Of a stretch of 64,000 nucleotides of DNA, positions 1 through 13,712 are shown piece by piece. Each line of letters opens with the position of its first letter. The first letter of the stretch is position 1. The notes beneath the pieces were generated by a model. It ran no database searches. It saw nothing but the letters and a program-made list of their open reading frames with translations, and was not told the DNA's origin. The DNA lies in contig VWZX01002556.1 in assembly GCA_013399015.1 (NCBI GenBank), forward strand, positions 186,001 to 250,000. Direction: 5' to 3'. A program made the translations under genes and the position numbers. The stretch is from Galbula dea (lineage: Eukaryota; Chordata; Aves; Piciformes; Galbulidae).

Positions 1-2872
1 TTTGTCAGGAGTGAGCATTTACATGTGTGCTCCCTGCGTGTCTCCGTTGTGCTGACACCATCACCACCCTACATTATTCCTTCACAAAGTAACCAGCCAC
101 ATGCTAACCTAACTCACTCACCAGTTGTTCTCAAATCACAAGCCAACAGAAAGGCATTAGAAAAAGCAATTTAGTGCATCTCTCTCTCTCCTTTTTATCA
201 TTAATAAATTTAAAAAATTACAAATATTGAGATTATGATTCTGCATACAGAATTGTTTTTACAATTCCCACTTACTGTTCTTTCTAACTCCCAAGTACTA
301 AAGAAGAGTAGAAGACATTTTATTTTGGATTGTTTTCTTCTTTAAACTTCAATGGTTATTTTAAAAGCAAGTTAGAGAAGCAGTGACCCATCACATGCCT
401 CAAGAGTTTAATTTAGTATTAATATATATAAGTTCAGCAAGTGACTTCTTTTCCAATTTCCTCTTCAGCTGTTGTTCAGTGCACTTGAACCTGCTGACAC
501 AGGTTCTTTTCTTTTCCATCCCTCAAGTGATGTGTCTAGGAGGACAGTATTTCCAACCCAGATACAAACTCTATGGCAGCATATGTACCATCCTCTACAT
601 GAAACAGTTTGTCTCACCAAAAGGTAATCTGACCAAGTACACCCTTACTCAGTGTACAAGATGTGCTCTACCAATCACAACTCCCAGCACTTCACACTGG
701 CTGTATACAGTATTTTTGGATTACATCTGAGCTTTAATATAAGAAAAATAAAATTCTAGAGCAAGCAGACAAGGACAAAGTTTACTGTTGCTTTACTGGC
801 AGAAACCATAGGTAGCAAATTCCGCATGGTTACAGAGGTCTATGCAGCACGTTCCCCAGTAGCCACAAGCTGAAATTATTCAGCGATCATCAGCACTTCA
901 AACTTCACTAGGGAATGCATTTCTATTTCTGCAGAGGAACTCATCTCAAGGATGAAATTGTATTGGGTTTATGTGGCAAGGTTTTGGCAGGAGGAGGGCT
1001 GCAGGAGTGCCTTGACTACAAGCTTTTACTTCAGGTTAAAATGTTTTGTATGTGTTTTACGTTTCAACTGATCTTGAAATGCATCTACCAATTTTATGAT
1101 TAATCTGAGAAAGATCTATGCAATCTAGAGGTCTTGACTAGACAGACCTCAAAATTCCTCATCTCTTACTGCATTCATCACAGACAATAAGTTAACAGAT
1201 AAATACTACATTAATTACTATTGGAAGTTAAACATGTCTAGGAGCTCAGTGCTTGAAGTGCCATAGGATCACTCAACACAAAAACTTGAAACCCACTGTT
1301 GATGCAGATCAAGTGTCTGCAGAGCACTGCACAAAGGCAGCAGTGGCGAGGGAGGGTAGTCAAACCTTAACAGCCTTGAAAAGCCACATAGCACTTCAGA
1401 CCTGAGCAAGATGAGATGAAGATAGGAATAACTACCCTTCAACTTCCTACCAATTGCTTGTGTCTGCCCTAGAATGTTTTTCCACCTGCAAAGCCTCTTC
1501 ACCCAGCAGAAGGGGAATAGACAGGATGGCCTTGGCTTCAAGGAAACAAGACTGAACAAGCTGCTAACTTCCCTTGCCATTAGCCAACCATCACTATTTT
1601 GTCACTTAGCATTAGTGGTGCTCAGTTTGCCTAGGCCAATCCTTTTGCAGCCTTCTGCCAATGGAAACGTTGTGCACAAAACCAAAAAAAAACTGTAAGA
1701 AGCAAGAAATCATAGAATCATTGCAGTTAAGGATTCAAAGCTGATGAAGTATGAGGAGTTTAGGCTATTTTTAAACACTGCTGCAATACTGTAATGTGCT
1801 AAAATGCTTAAAAGCCAGCATCAGAAGACACAGTGCCTCAGATTCTGCAACATGAAAACACTTCCAACACACCAGCTGATGTGTCAACAATTGAGCTTCA
1901 GGTTGGGTTTTGTTTGGTTTATTTTTTCCTTAAATAGTATGTCAATATTCAAACAAGAATATTAATTACTGCATTAAGTAGAAGTGTCCTAGGGCTTTTC
2001 ATCTTCTACTCAGAATATTATGATGTACTACACAGATTAGATTGCAACAGCTGTTTGGTTACTACAGGGATAAAACTGAAAAAAGGACACGGGAAATGCA
2101 ATAATGCTAATAAGGAAAATTCTTTCAACAATTAGACAGACATTACCTCATGGTCAGAAAAAAGTTGTAGCTACTTTGCAGCCCCAGTATGGATTTACTT
2201 CATGACCTTGAATGAGTCCTTACAAGTCTCACCAGGCATGTTATGGGATTTGAGATCCTCAAATAAGAGGTACTAGAACTGTGTAAAATGAAGTCCTATT
2301 TCAGGAACACACCCTTTTTGTTTGGTCGGCTTTTAGTTTTTCTACACTCAGGTGACACAGTCAGTGACTTCAATAAGGGAGATACGCTAAAACTTGTTTA
2401 GCACAGCCCCTGATAAATAGTTGCATTTTTCCCCCGGGACTCTTTTACCCCTACAAACACAGGCAAATTGACTTGCAGCTGGAAAATTTCAAGAAGCAAA
2501 ACACATTTCATAGATTTAAGACTTAACAGTGAATGGATATTTATTAAGTAAAGGGAGCAGACAGAGTGCCATTGGTTAGTCAAGTTACACACTTCCCTGC
2601 CCCTTCTCCATTGTTACTTTAAAGACAATAAACTTTATAATGAAGTATTGATAACATCTCCCATTTAGGCTAACAGGCTTATCGCACGCTCCACCACAGA
2701 GTATGCTGGTTTAATTAGCAAGATGGATCTCAGAGCTGATATGTTCTGTTGTGCTATGATTCCTGCCTTTACAGTAATTTTCTCCTGTTTTTCACACTGT
2801 AATGTGCTATAAATCCTACTTAGGCTGCCTCGCTGGCCTGTTGCTGCTCAGAATCAATCTCTCAGGCCCTCC

Positions 2873-2886
2873 GTTCCCATGACAAC
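2873..2886. promoter_or_regulatory. RFX X-box-like motif
   Basis: The sequence gttcccatgacaac matches the palindromic RFX X-box gttgccatggcaac at 12 of 14 positions. It sits in a stretch (about 2640-2960) that is more GC-balanced than its surroundings. A single motif match in 64 kb is weak evidence; function is inference only. Confidence 0.2.
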
Positions 2887-4700
2887 TTCCTGTCATCCTC
2901 CCCTTTGCAGCATTACCCTGCAGCCCACTGGGGACATGGCATCAATGCTTGTGGGCTATCAAAGCTGGAGGTCTGTTTGATCCCCTCTAACTCTGGTGGG
3001 TTTGATTTGCCCAGCCTTGCTATGTTGCAGTCACCTGGGGTTGCACCCAGAGAACTGGGCAACCAATCCTCTCCATCTCTCTTGAATAGGAATGCCTAGG
3101 AAAATGCCTAAACAAGGCAGGAACAAACAATAACCTCTTCCCTCACTCTAGCACTTTTGTTTCTGTTTTACTTTCTTTTTTCTTGGTGTCCTTCGCTCCC
3201 ACATTCAGTCTCCATACACACATTTCACAGCCTATTAGCACCTAACCTTAGCTGTTTCTTAATTCCCAGCCTCTATCATCTTCTTTTCCCTCTCATTTTA
3301 TCTTGCTTCCTGATCCTTATTTCTCTCCACTGCTCTTTTAAACACTCATTTTCTTGCTTTTTACTCATATTCTACAATGCTTTCTAAATATAGCTCTGAG
3401 GATCCAGAAAACATTACAAGGTCATCCATCAACTGCTCCTGCTCCCCTAGGTCACACACCACGTTCTACCAATACTTAATTAAATTTCAGTCATTGAAAA
3501 GACAAACAGGTTCCCCCCCTCTCCCCTCCCCAGCCCTCATGGGTCTCCTTGTTTATTTTTACTTCAGTCTCATTTTGAGTTGTTAAACATTTATAACTTA
3601 GGAGCAAGCTATCAATCTGTCCATGCTATTTCAAGGAAGCAAACAAAAATAGGGTTGATTGTTCTCTCAAGCCAAGGGAGAAGTGAACAAAGATGACAAG
3701 CAGAAGGGCTGCACATGAAATAGCAACCTCTCTGAAGTCGCTGTATGAAGACAGCAAATGTGAGCCCTCAAACATTTGCAAGCAGTGGAGGAACAGCATT
3801 TCTCAGATTTCCTTCTGTGTGACCCATTGATTCTCCAACCCTAACACTGTTTTTATGGATGCATTCCCTACAAACAAAGGGTACATCACTGCTCACAAAA
3901 AGAAATGATATGGTGATATATGCACTACCTAACCTCAAGCATCTAATATAATTCAAGGCTCCCAGGTTTACAGCTTATGAATGTTTAGGATCTTACACAC
4001 TAAATTATTTCAGCCTTTGGCTTGGCAACCTTGCTGAATGCACAAATTAAGTTCTTCAGTTAGGTTGGGTGGAGAAGCAACCTGCTTACAGAAGATTCTC
4101 CCACAACCTCATTATTTCCACAGACCTAGCAACATGGCAAGATTCCAGCTGACTTCAGTGGGGTATAACACATAGGCACCACAGTACTTGATCATACATA
4201 TGGCACAGTTAAAAAGCAAACTGACTTCTGCATGGAAAGATGAGGTCATTCCCTTTCTTTACTCTTAAGAATAAGGCAAAAGGAAGCTCTAATTGCCAAT
4301 AAATGGAATCCACACGTGTGAGGCCTTCTCATTTGAGAAAAACACATATTATGATATTACAGGACCAGACTGATGATGCAGCTAATTAAATATCTTATAA
4401 CTTTGCTTTCAATAGAGGATTCTCAGCTACAGAAAAAGCTGGAATTCCTTCATAATTCGGTAGCACCTTTACATTTCAACTCTAGTTTAAATTTCCAACA
4501 TTTTCAAGTGGCAATCAAGGCTTTGAAATACCTGCTGCCCTTCTAGTTCTAGAAGTAGCTCTTAACAGAAACTTTCAGAGAAGCAGAAGCAAAAGAATCT
4601 GGATCAATAAGAACCAAAGTTTCCCTAGGGAAGCCTCACTTGGGAGATTTTTTTTTTCTCCTCCAGTAAATCTTCATGCTGCCATTGGTTTATGTGTAAT

Positions 4701-4729
4701 AGGCCTTATTATTAATGTAAATAAGGCCT
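4701..4729. repeat. Perfect 10-bp inverted repeat, 9-nt spacer
   Basis: Arms aggccttatt (4701-4710) and aataaggcct (4720-4729) are exact reverse complements around the spacer attaatgta. Transcribed, this would form a short hairpin, too short for a microRNA precursor. It could also be a paired protein-binding site. No flanking duplication marks it as a transposon end. Confidence 0.8.
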
Positions 4730-7464
4730 TTCACTTCTCTTTAATGTAAGAAGCAGCATTTTTTGTTCACCTGAACCCCTAGAGTAATTACAGCTGTAAT
4801 TCTACCTTTTGGAATTTTTTTAGACATACTGAGAAGATCGATTTTAAGACTAATAAAAGATTGCATACTTCAGAAAGAGATGAAGAAATAATAGAAATTA
4901 ATTCTGAATTTTCAAATAAGAAAACTTACCCAGAATTAAGGGTGTTTTTCAGAGCTACAATCTTGAAACTGATTTCTGGATTTTTTTATTTTTTTTTTTC
5001 TCATATTAAGAGCAATTTCTTGCTTACGTGAGTCAGGATCTCCTCCCACCTTGTACAGAACTTCAGCAACTGAATCAAGCAGTATTTGCCACAGTCTTTA
5101 CATATACTGTATTTCCTGCCAAGAATTCAGTCACATTAAGTCCTTCACATCACACATTACATACAGACTTGTAAGTGTAATGTATTTGTGACAGTCATTG
5201 CAGGAATTTCAGCACTTTCATGAAAGCTTTTTCTGAGCTGGACAGAGTACTGAACTGAAGCCTGGCTTAATTTGATCTTTTCTTCCCAACCTGTTTCTTG
5301 TTTTAGATATGGACTTTGGACTCTCTGGAAAAAGGGCCATCTTTGTTCTAATTCATGTAACAGATCAAGCTGTTGTATGTGTTATTTGAATTGGTACTGC
5401 TGTAATACCAAAGTAACTATTAACAATTGTTTTTAATTGGCACATGTGAAGAGGCATTCCGTGCCAGATATGCACTCCATCTAACTCCAGTGTTCTACCT
5501 TTGACGGTTGTCAGTACCAGATACTTCACAATACCTGCCTTAGCCCACTGGTTAACTCCTACTGTTAGCTTCATTCCCCTTGTGAGCTAGAGCTTAACAT
5601 AAATTGCCTTTCATCTTATCAAAGTGAACAGAAACTCTTCAGATGTGTCTCAGTTTCCACACCCCAAGCCACTGACTTGCTTGAGCATTAAACATGCAAT
5701 AATTTCTCCAGACTATGGTCATGAAAACATTTTATTGCACATCTACAGCTATGTTTTCAGGGCCAGCTGACATCTCTGCTATTCTAATAAGGGCTTTTCC
5801 ATCACATGATAAAAGTACTGTCCTGCAGGACTAGAGAAATTCCAGAAAGCAAAGCTTATGAGGACTGTGAAAGTTAAGTTTGTAGTTAATTTCTCTCAGA
5901 AGTTTTATGTATTCCTGCACACACAGAAGTGTTTGTGCCGTAAGATGTATGCATTTACCAAACCCCAATTTGAAAAGGAACTTCAAGGCAATGACCAGAA
6001 ACATATATCCAAACACCACATGAACCAGTGACATATGTTCCCATAGTGACTATGCTGCATTGACAATGGCTTTGCCCACGAGGACAAATAACCAAGTCAC
6101 AAGTAATCCCCCAGTGTTGCTGAGCTCAAGCTAGTCAGTTGATAAGCTGGAAATAGTGTTCACAGAAATAGTGTGTTCTTTATGGCTCACGGTAGTTACC
6201 TCAAAGCCTTTACCTTAAAAAAAGTAAGATGCTCTTTATTTCCATCAACCAGTTTTCTCCTTTTGTAAAACCAAGCCCCAGTAATGAAACATGAGGCTGA
6301 TATTCTTCAAAAGCATGAGATAACTTGAATTTCAGATGTTGTGGTCTCACTCTCCCTCCTACCACACAATCCTCACCTCACGCTGTTTGCATCACAAGGT
6401 GGATGAACCAGCTCAGAGCTCTGATACAGCTAAAAACCCAAAAAGACACTTTTTGAGGGGCCTTTAACAACTTTTGGCAGGTTAAAGTCACACAGATAAC
6501 ATTATGCCTTTCAATGTCAATTCCAATGACAGGAGCTGCATGAGTCCAGAAGCTTGTAGCAGCAGCCTTAATTTAAGTCTGGCTTACATTGTAACAGAAC
6601 AACATCCTGATGCCTTCATCAGCACAACAGCAGAGTATGGCTCATTTTGAACTCCAAGAGGAGACAACACTATGTCCATACTAAAACATTGCAGCTGAAT
6701 AAATTGTTGCTGTACACCTCACAAGAAAAAATGCTTCCCTAGATGTAGCTGTATGCCAGTGACAGATTAAGAAAAAAACTCCTTCTAATTGTGTAGTATG
6801 GACTGTGAAGTGATTTTAAAACTTCCAGGTATATTAGAAATAAAGTTGCAGTGCACCATAGACATGCAGTTCTCTGGTTGCTCAAGACAAAAATAAAGTC
6901 CAAACCCACACCAAAATCAAACACACAAGCAAAAGTTGCCCACAACTTGCTCAGAAGCCTTTCATAGGTTTCAAAGCCCTGACAACTCATACCATGCCCA
7001 TGATTTTGTTCAGGACAGCCCATTGATAGTGAACTGACTCCATTCTAACAGTACTACACAATTCCATCTCCTTAACACATATAAACTACAGAGAGTCACA
7101 GATAAGGTTACATGAAAATTTGTCTAATGCTCCTCTGACAAGACTCCACTCAAGAAGTCTCCCTGAGTAGCGAACAGTTGTTGTGAGGGATTACATCTAC
7201 TTATCTTGGAAATAGCTCCCAATCTAAACCAGCACTGCAAAAGCACAACAATAATGATGATCTGAGATCTAGTTTACATTTTCAAAGTTATTCTACACAG
7301 ACTTCCAAAAAATAAAAACCAAACAATTAAACATGAGTTGTATTGTGAAACACTAAATTTCCAAAAAAATTCGAAGGCAAATAAGGAACCTGTAAAGCTA
7401 TCCTTGCAGGCTAAACTATGCAAATGTCAGTCCAGATCTCCAGAGAAAACAAAAGTTTCACTGC

Positions 7465-7496
7465 AAAAAAAAAAACAAAACAAAACAAAACAAAAA
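7465..7496. repeat. A-rich (CAAAA)n simple repeat
   Basis: A run of A followed by about four caaaa units, lying 17 bases before the CR1 copy at 7513. CR1 does not end in poly-A and this tract lies at the 5' side of that copy, so it is not its tail. It may be an independent low-complexity tract or the tail of an unrecognised older insertion. Confidence 0.85.
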
Positions 7497-7512
7497 CCAG
7501 CCCTCCTCTGCA

Positions 7513-7712
7513 CTTTTTACTGAAAGAGTGGTTAGATATTGGAATAGGCTGCCCAGGGAGGTGGTGGAGTCACCATCCCTGGAGGTTTTTAAGAAGAGGA
7601 TGGATGTGTTTCTTCAGGGGATGATTTAGGGATAAGAGTAGTGTAGGGCTATCGGTTGGACTAGATGATCTTGAGGGTCCTTTCCAACCGTAATGATTCT
7701 GTGATTCTGTGA
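7513..7712 (+). mobile_element. CR1 retrotransposon, 5'-truncated 3' end
   Basis: Sense-strand CR1 tail of about 200 bp. It contains the end of open reading frame 2 (the segment reading roughly ERLDIGIGCPGRWWSHHP in a shifted frame), the stop tag after ggatgatt, the short 3' UTR motif ggttggactagatgatctt, and the terminal octamer repeats gattctgtgattctgtga. It is severely 5'-truncated, as most CR1 copies are. It belongs to the same subfamily as the copies at 24689 and 28555, differing from the latter by only a handful of substitutions by eye, so it is fairly young. Confidence 0.95.
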
Positions 7713-9268
7713 CTTTCAACTTTTGCTGAACCTTTCAGTAAGAAGCCAGACAACCCCCAGAGACAGGACATCTCTCCATGCACATTTGAAGGCAGCTACA
7801 CAAGCATGGAAAAAGGCAAGAGAAAGCAGCCACCTCCTGAGTAAGAATTATCTGTATGGTACAGACAAACAGGTTCCAGACTCCTTTTTGATTTGGTCAA
7901 TATCTGTTATCAGCAATTTGAATCAATCAGTTTTTAAACTGAGAGATATTTCTGATGACAGCTTGTTTTTCTGCACAGAAATCTATCAGATACTGAAATA
8001 CTGTGTATTTTGGAAACAAGATTAACCTCAACACAAAAAGGCAGGAAATTCAAGAAAAACCTAGATGGAAATATTGCACTTATCTAAACTATGTCAGTAA
8101 CTTGGGAAACTACTTCAGTATAAACTTGTTCCAACAGTTGGTAATACCCCTGAGAAAGCACACATTTCTAACAACAGGAGCAAATTGATGATACTGGCTG
8201 GAAGAAAATTAAGATAAGGATCAGTTTTCCTACCACAGATTTACTCAGTCTGGGGTTTAGAAATAACATTTCCTCCCAATAATGTTTCTCACATGCTGTA
8301 TACAGCATTACCCAGGGACACAGCCAAGGCAACAGTTAGCTGGAAGTCTATTTTGGTTGATAACAAAACTTATGCTCTCCATACTGTATAAAAAATGGGT
8401 AATGAGCTTGGAAGCTCTGTTCTGCTGCACTTCCATGAAAGGATCTTGGTCTCCTGCCACAGGGAAGTGTTGGGAGAGGCAGTTTCTCTATACGTAACTT
8501 GGTGCTACTGGGCCACGTGACAGGGATGTGCTGCTGTGACCATATGTTGAAGTTCAAAATAGACTCTTCTGAGCACAGACGTGCCAGGCATCTGAGGTCA
8601 GAATCAGAGCACTGCAGAACAAAACATGAAAGTCTCTGACAGACCAGAAGACTTTTTTTATTTTAAAGCCCATTATAAAACATTCCATAATAAATTCCAC
8701 TGGTTCATCATAGCTACTCATTACCAGGTAAATAACAATTGATTTCAAAGTCTCCCCACATGTACTGACTCAATAAACCATTTCTCCCCTGATGAGTTAC
8801 AGCTGTCTCCAAGATAAATACCACCCAATTTTCAAACCCCATTAGATCACATCTACTTCAGCATAACTACTGCAGTTTCTGCTCGGTGACATAAGTCAAT
8901 GGATGTCAGGAACTGCTTATGTAGCTACATGTCCATACTTTACTTTTCTTTGTGTTAGGCTTTGTGGTTAATTTTTGTATCCATAATAATACTTAGCACT
9001 TCTAGGACACTTCACATTTACAAATACCAACTAATTAAGAAATAAGAACTGGGAGCTACTAGAGCAGAGTTGAGCCAAACCAGCCTTTTCTCCTGCTGGC
9101 TACACACCTATTGCTTAAGGTGTAACACCCTTTTTCTCTTCCAGTCCATTTTTAACCCTGAAGTGATGTCTCAGAAGGCAGAGAGCACTCTTTTTGATGT
9201 CTTTCGCATCCACCCATATCTGGGAGCACCTCCATTCTAGCCAGAAACATCCTGTCAGGGAATAGTAT

Positions 9269-9301
9269 AAAAAAAAAAAACAAAACAAAAAACAAAACAA
9301 C
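9269..9301. repeat. A-rich (CAAAA)n simple repeat
   Basis: A run of about twelve A followed by caaaa-like units. It has no recognisable element upstream on either strand, so it is called a simple repeat only. Confidence 0.85.
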
Positions 9302-9516
9302 CGAAGCACTTCGTTCCTCCCCTAAAAGCAACCCCCCATTTCTTACTCTTTTTGCAACATTATCAGCCATCTCCTTCTACATCTAACTCTCACTTTCCAT
9401 AGATACCATTATAACCCCAGGAGTCACACACCTCATCCTCCTTGGCATGCTGTGCTCGGTTTTCCTGTCCAGCACATGTACTTGGGGTACCTCATCACCC
9501 TACCAACATTTAAACA

Positions 9517-9545
9517 TTTTAAAATTCTTTTAAAATTCTTTTAAA
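9517..9545. repeat. 11-bp tandem repeat, about 2.6 copies
   Basis: The unit ttttaaaattc occurs at 9517-9527 and 9528-9538, followed by the partial copy ttttaaa. It looks like local slippage and has no evident function. Confidence 0.85.
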
Positions 9546-12500
9546 CCTCTCTTCTTCCTTATTCTGCCCATCAGCACTAGCCATCCATAATTCTGCCTGT
9601 ACACTAAACTTCCACTCTTCACCCTCCTTGAGCTTGAGAGCACTGATTGCATCAAATTGGGCATGGTTACATTTGGTGGCTCAGTATCCACAAAGGACAG
9701 GCTGAGGGATTTGAAATCTCCATTTAAGCTCCCTGCTGAGCTTGCAGGCTTTCAGAGCCAAGGATGCACTGAAACTTAGACGGACACTGTACTGCCAGTG
9801 ATTGACTTATTTGTGTCAGTGCCTTGCACCAGGGGAATACTTCAGACGCACAGTCTGCAACGATCTTGCACCAAGCTGTGACATATGACGTGCCCAAGGT
9901 AGAGGATTAACGGTTCCCCTCCCCACCCTAGTATACACAGATGTAGACAGCTAACATTAGGTAGTTCCACAAGTCATGCGGCTGCTGAATCAGGAACTCA
10001 TTTGTGCAAGAAACCACTATCAATTAAATAAATATTTATCATCTTGGAGGCAAGAACACCTTCCACACTCTGCATTTTTTTTCCCCATAGACTAGGGAGC
10101 ATCAGATCAGCCACAGCACCAGACTGGCCCAATGCTCCATGATTCATGGGTAGCTTGTACTGGATCACAATGGCTGCAGAAGACCACTTTTGCTTCCCTA
10201 CTTCTTCTCTAACACTGGCATAAGCTAATTGCTTATATAATCTAATGTGTTCACTCAGACAGGGCTACTCTGAATGATAAGCTGGGTATGGTTTTGAAGC
10301 ACTTTTCAAAGCACTGAATAAAGTGTAATGGTCCTTCAGGGATAAACAGCTCAGCCTATTTTTCAACAAGAAGTTACAGCATAGATCACCCTTGTGTGAA
10401 CTGTCCACAACACCCAGGCAGTGAGCATGGAGGCACATCCAGACAACGAAACGTTGGTCTGTACTTGCTACTTCGTATAAAAAAAAAAAAGTGCCCCTTT
10501 CACCCACAGAAACATTTGGTTCTTACAGTGCTTTTTATCTGTAAATAGAAGAGCAATACACAAAAAGAGGAAGTATCATTATGCTTACATTACTCATAGG
10601 AACACAGAAGCAAGGGGGAAGGAAAAAGAAAAAAAGGAGTAGCTTGTACAAGATCATGCTATGGGACAAAGTAAACAGTGACAAGAGAGTTCAGGGAAGG
10701 AGAAAGCTTAGCGTCATACACTGTGGATATAACTGCTCACAAGGATTTGAGATGTAAATACAAAGTAAAAGAATTCCTTAGCTCTCAAGTAGAGGAAAAG
10801 GATGCAATTAATTATGGGAAAATTGCATGTTGAATGCCAAAATATTTCTTTTGAGTTTACTTTTTTTTCAGTGTTAATAATATGCGATGGAAGATTTGCA
10901 AGACAACCATGCCAAAAAGACATTGAATGGAGAAATGCTGAACTGGCCACACTGAATTTGTTCTGTCTTGTCCCCTACTTTTTTTTTTTTCTCCTAAAGG
11001 CTTTCTAAAGGCTTACACATTTTTTTCTTCACCTTCAGCATTAGACAGATGCCAGAATAGCATTCAATATTAAGCAACAGTCTCACACTGGTACCTTTGG
11101 AAATGAGCTTCAAAGCCTTAATTAAGCCAATACATCTTTGGCAACATCTACAACCCTTTCATAGGCACAGCAGTGAGAATCATGCAATCATGATATCTAA
11201 GGAGGAAAACAGATGGTCTTAAACAAAATAAAAACTTTGCATGCAATTTGTTTTACAACATTGTGCGAGGTCTCCAACTTGACAAAAAAAATATAGGAAG
11301 GAACAACGCTTCCAACTCCTGCCTTTAATTTGGTTCATAGATTAAAATGAACCAGCAAGGATACAAATTCAGTGGAGCCCATCAACACATTAATCTACTC
11401 CACAGAACCAAGTTGCTGTTTAGTATAACTAGGAAAGATCTCAGAAGATAGTGATTCACTGATTTTCCTTAGCACACTTCATTTTCAGCAAGATGCAAGC
11501 AGCAGCAGTTAGGAGAAGGAAGCCCCATAAGCCTCTTCAGGGGTAGGGGGGCATGAACTCAGCTTGGACCACACTAGGAGAGCTGGACATGTCAGCAGCC
11601 AGGCTGCTTGAGGTCGTGACTGAAGAGAAGCCCATTTTCAAACCATCAAAGAATGCTCCAAATTCTAAAACCACACCAGGACTGAAAGGAATGCTGAATG
11701 CAACAACTGAGGTTTTCAGCCGAGCCAAGTACACAGAGCCATGTATGTGCAGAGGGATGCCTCATGGTGAGGTACACCTGGCAACTTGGAACAGCATGAG
11801 GATTACGAGGAGAAAGAAAATGTCACAGAAAGCTCAGACGCATTGGGAAATTCTCTACCCCATGGTAAAGCTTCCGAACAGATTTAATCAGCACATCATT
11901 ACTAAACTCCATTGATTTGGAAAAGAAAACAATTAATGCCAAAGTCAACATCTGTGACATCTTTAAATAAGGAACTACAAAGCACAGGAGTGTACATTAA
12001 TAGCTGAGCATTTTGGAACAAAAAGTTTTATTCAAGCACTACAGGAGAAGCCTTTCAAAAGTCATCCAGTGGACAGGTTGGTACTGTAATGTGCACCTGC
12101 ACTGCTGCTATAGGAGTTGTCACACTAACATGAACTCATACAAACACCAAAGTCTCAGGAAGAGGTGTGCTGTTTTAAGGACTAGACTACCACTAAGCTA
12201 CCCACTGACCCTGTCCTTTCTGACCACTTGGTGAAAAGGTCAATAAATTACTTGACGTATTTTTCAGTACAAAGGATCATAATTAAAACTTCCAAGTTCT
12301 GCTAAGAGCTGTCAGTTCACCAACCTACATGTTACTTGCACACCTTCAGCAGGTGCTTGGCTGAGATTAATCTGTGGTCTGCTTTCAGACTGACTCTTGC
12401 AGCATTCACCATGCATTATGATGCTATGAATCAAAGGATACTGTTTGTTTTCTTATTGACTTTATGCAAGTTTTCTGCTTGCAAATTATTTGTGATTATC

Positions 12501-13180
12501 CTTAGTTCTTCTCTCAATACTATCTATTAGTCTCTGCTCATGTAGTCATGTATAAATGTTCACAAGCAGAGAAAAATCCTGAATACAAAGTAGTTTCAAA
12601 ACAAACAAACAAAAAAAAAGTGCTTTGTTTCTGTAGTCAGAGCACACTTCTTGAAAGGTATTTTTAAGTCCTTTAAGTCCCTTGCACAAATGCAGTACTC
12701 AAATACATCACCAATCTTAAAGGAAGGCTGGGGTATGTTTTCCTGCTCAGCATTTATTTCATAGACGATTCTTTTGGAATGCCAGGAAGCAAATACATTC
12801 TCAGAGTTTCAGGGGGATTTTCATATTATTATCTTGGAGTGGTTTATGTTCCATTCAACCTATAAGCTGCAAGACTTTCCACCTCTATTTTAGACATTAG
12901 GACAACCGTTAAGTAGACCAAGAAATAATTATGTATTTCTGTCAAGTCACACAAAACCCATCCAGTCTCCAATGAAAATTTATACACATACAAAACCCAG
13001 CTCTTCTAACATAGAGAGCTCAACTATAGAAAGGCTGTTCCTTTTACACTGATCATAGATTACTCCATTTTGCATACCCCACCACAGGTTTGAATCCACA
13101 TTAAATAAAGCTTTTTTTACATCTTCCTAAAGGGTCAAGAGACTGGTATTGGGAGCCAGAACAGGCTTTCAATATCACTT

Positions 13181-13199
13181 ACACACACACACACACACA
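13181..13199. repeat. (AC)n microsatellite
   Basis: About nine and a half uninterrupted AC units; likely length-polymorphic between individuals. Confidence 0.95.
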
Positions 13200-13264
13200 A
13201 GAAGGCAGCAAGCAATTTTATGACGCAACTTTAAATTGAACTGGTTAAAATATCAACTTTATTT

Positions 13265-13420
13265 CACAGAATTACAAAACGTTAAGAGCTGGAAGGGACC
13301 TCGAAAGATCATCTAGTCCAACCCCCCTGCCAGAGCAGGATTCCCTAGACCAGGTCACACAGAAGTGTGTCCAGACAGGTTTTGAATATCTCCAGAGAAG
13401 GAGACTCCACAACCTCTCTG
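13265..13420 (-). mobile_element. CR1 retrotransposon, 3' end fragment
   Basis: Minus-strand CR1 tail of about 155 bp. Read in + orientation it begins with the degenerate octamer tail cacagaattac, then gctggaagggacctcgaaagatcatc and the pieces agtccaacccccctgccaga and ccagagaaggagactccaca. Truncation lies just after the cacaacctctctg motif. The wording acctcgaaagatc places it in the same subfamily as the copy 335 bp downstream at 13755, which is a separate insertion because each keeps its own 3' end. Confidence 0.93.
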
Positions 13421-13712
13421 CTCCTCTCCCTTCTTTTCTCCTACTTAAAATGAAAATACTACTACTCCCAGGTTACCTACACAGAAATATACTCTTGACC
13501 TGGTCCTGGGCAGTGAGCACAAGTACAGCCCTGTGTAAACCACAGAGTAAGGTATGGGCTCTTAAACAAAGGATGACAGAATATGCATGGAATTCACATT
13601 AAAAGTAGTCTTTCCTCATGCTTTCTTCATTGTCAACCTTGTGAACTGAGGAAACAGCACCTTATTTAAAAAAAATTAAATAACTAAAAAGGTATAAACC
13701 CCTACAGCTGTC

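Larger units (their letters stand above)
1..7464. other. Unique non-coding sequence, no gene seen
   Basis: AT-rich single-copy sequence with no recognisable exon, RNA gene or young transposon. Small landmarks are a TC run near 179-190, a possible remnant of a CR1 3' end at about 1709-1735 (catagaatcattgcagtt), an X-box-like motif at 2873-2886, a pyrimidine-rich stretch at about 3130-3390, and a perfect 10-bp inverted repeat at 4701-4729. Open frames here, up to 115 codons at 383-730, show no domain, signal peptide or matched splice context and are treated as chance. Confidence 0.6.
7713..13264. other. Unique non-coding sequence, no gene seen
   Basis: No recognised exon, RNA gene or clear transposon. 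Landmarks: A-rich tract at 9269-9301, an 11-bp tandem unit (ttttaaaattc, about 2.6 copies) at 9517-9545, poly-A near 10478-10491, poly-T near 10979-10991, and an AC dinucleotide run at 13181-13199. The 120-codon open frame at 11553-11915 (+) overlaps a 65-codon frame on the other strand; neither resembles a known protein. Confidence 0.6.

Noticed and set aside
383..730. 115-codon open frame (+)
   Set aside because: Low-complexity composition, no domain or signal that stands up, and no supporting promoter or splice context.
11553..11915. 120-codon open frame (+) with an overlapping 65-codon frame on the other strand
   Set aside because: No domain, no recognisable family, and no convincing splice sites at the edges; such pairs arise by chance in GC-balanced patches.
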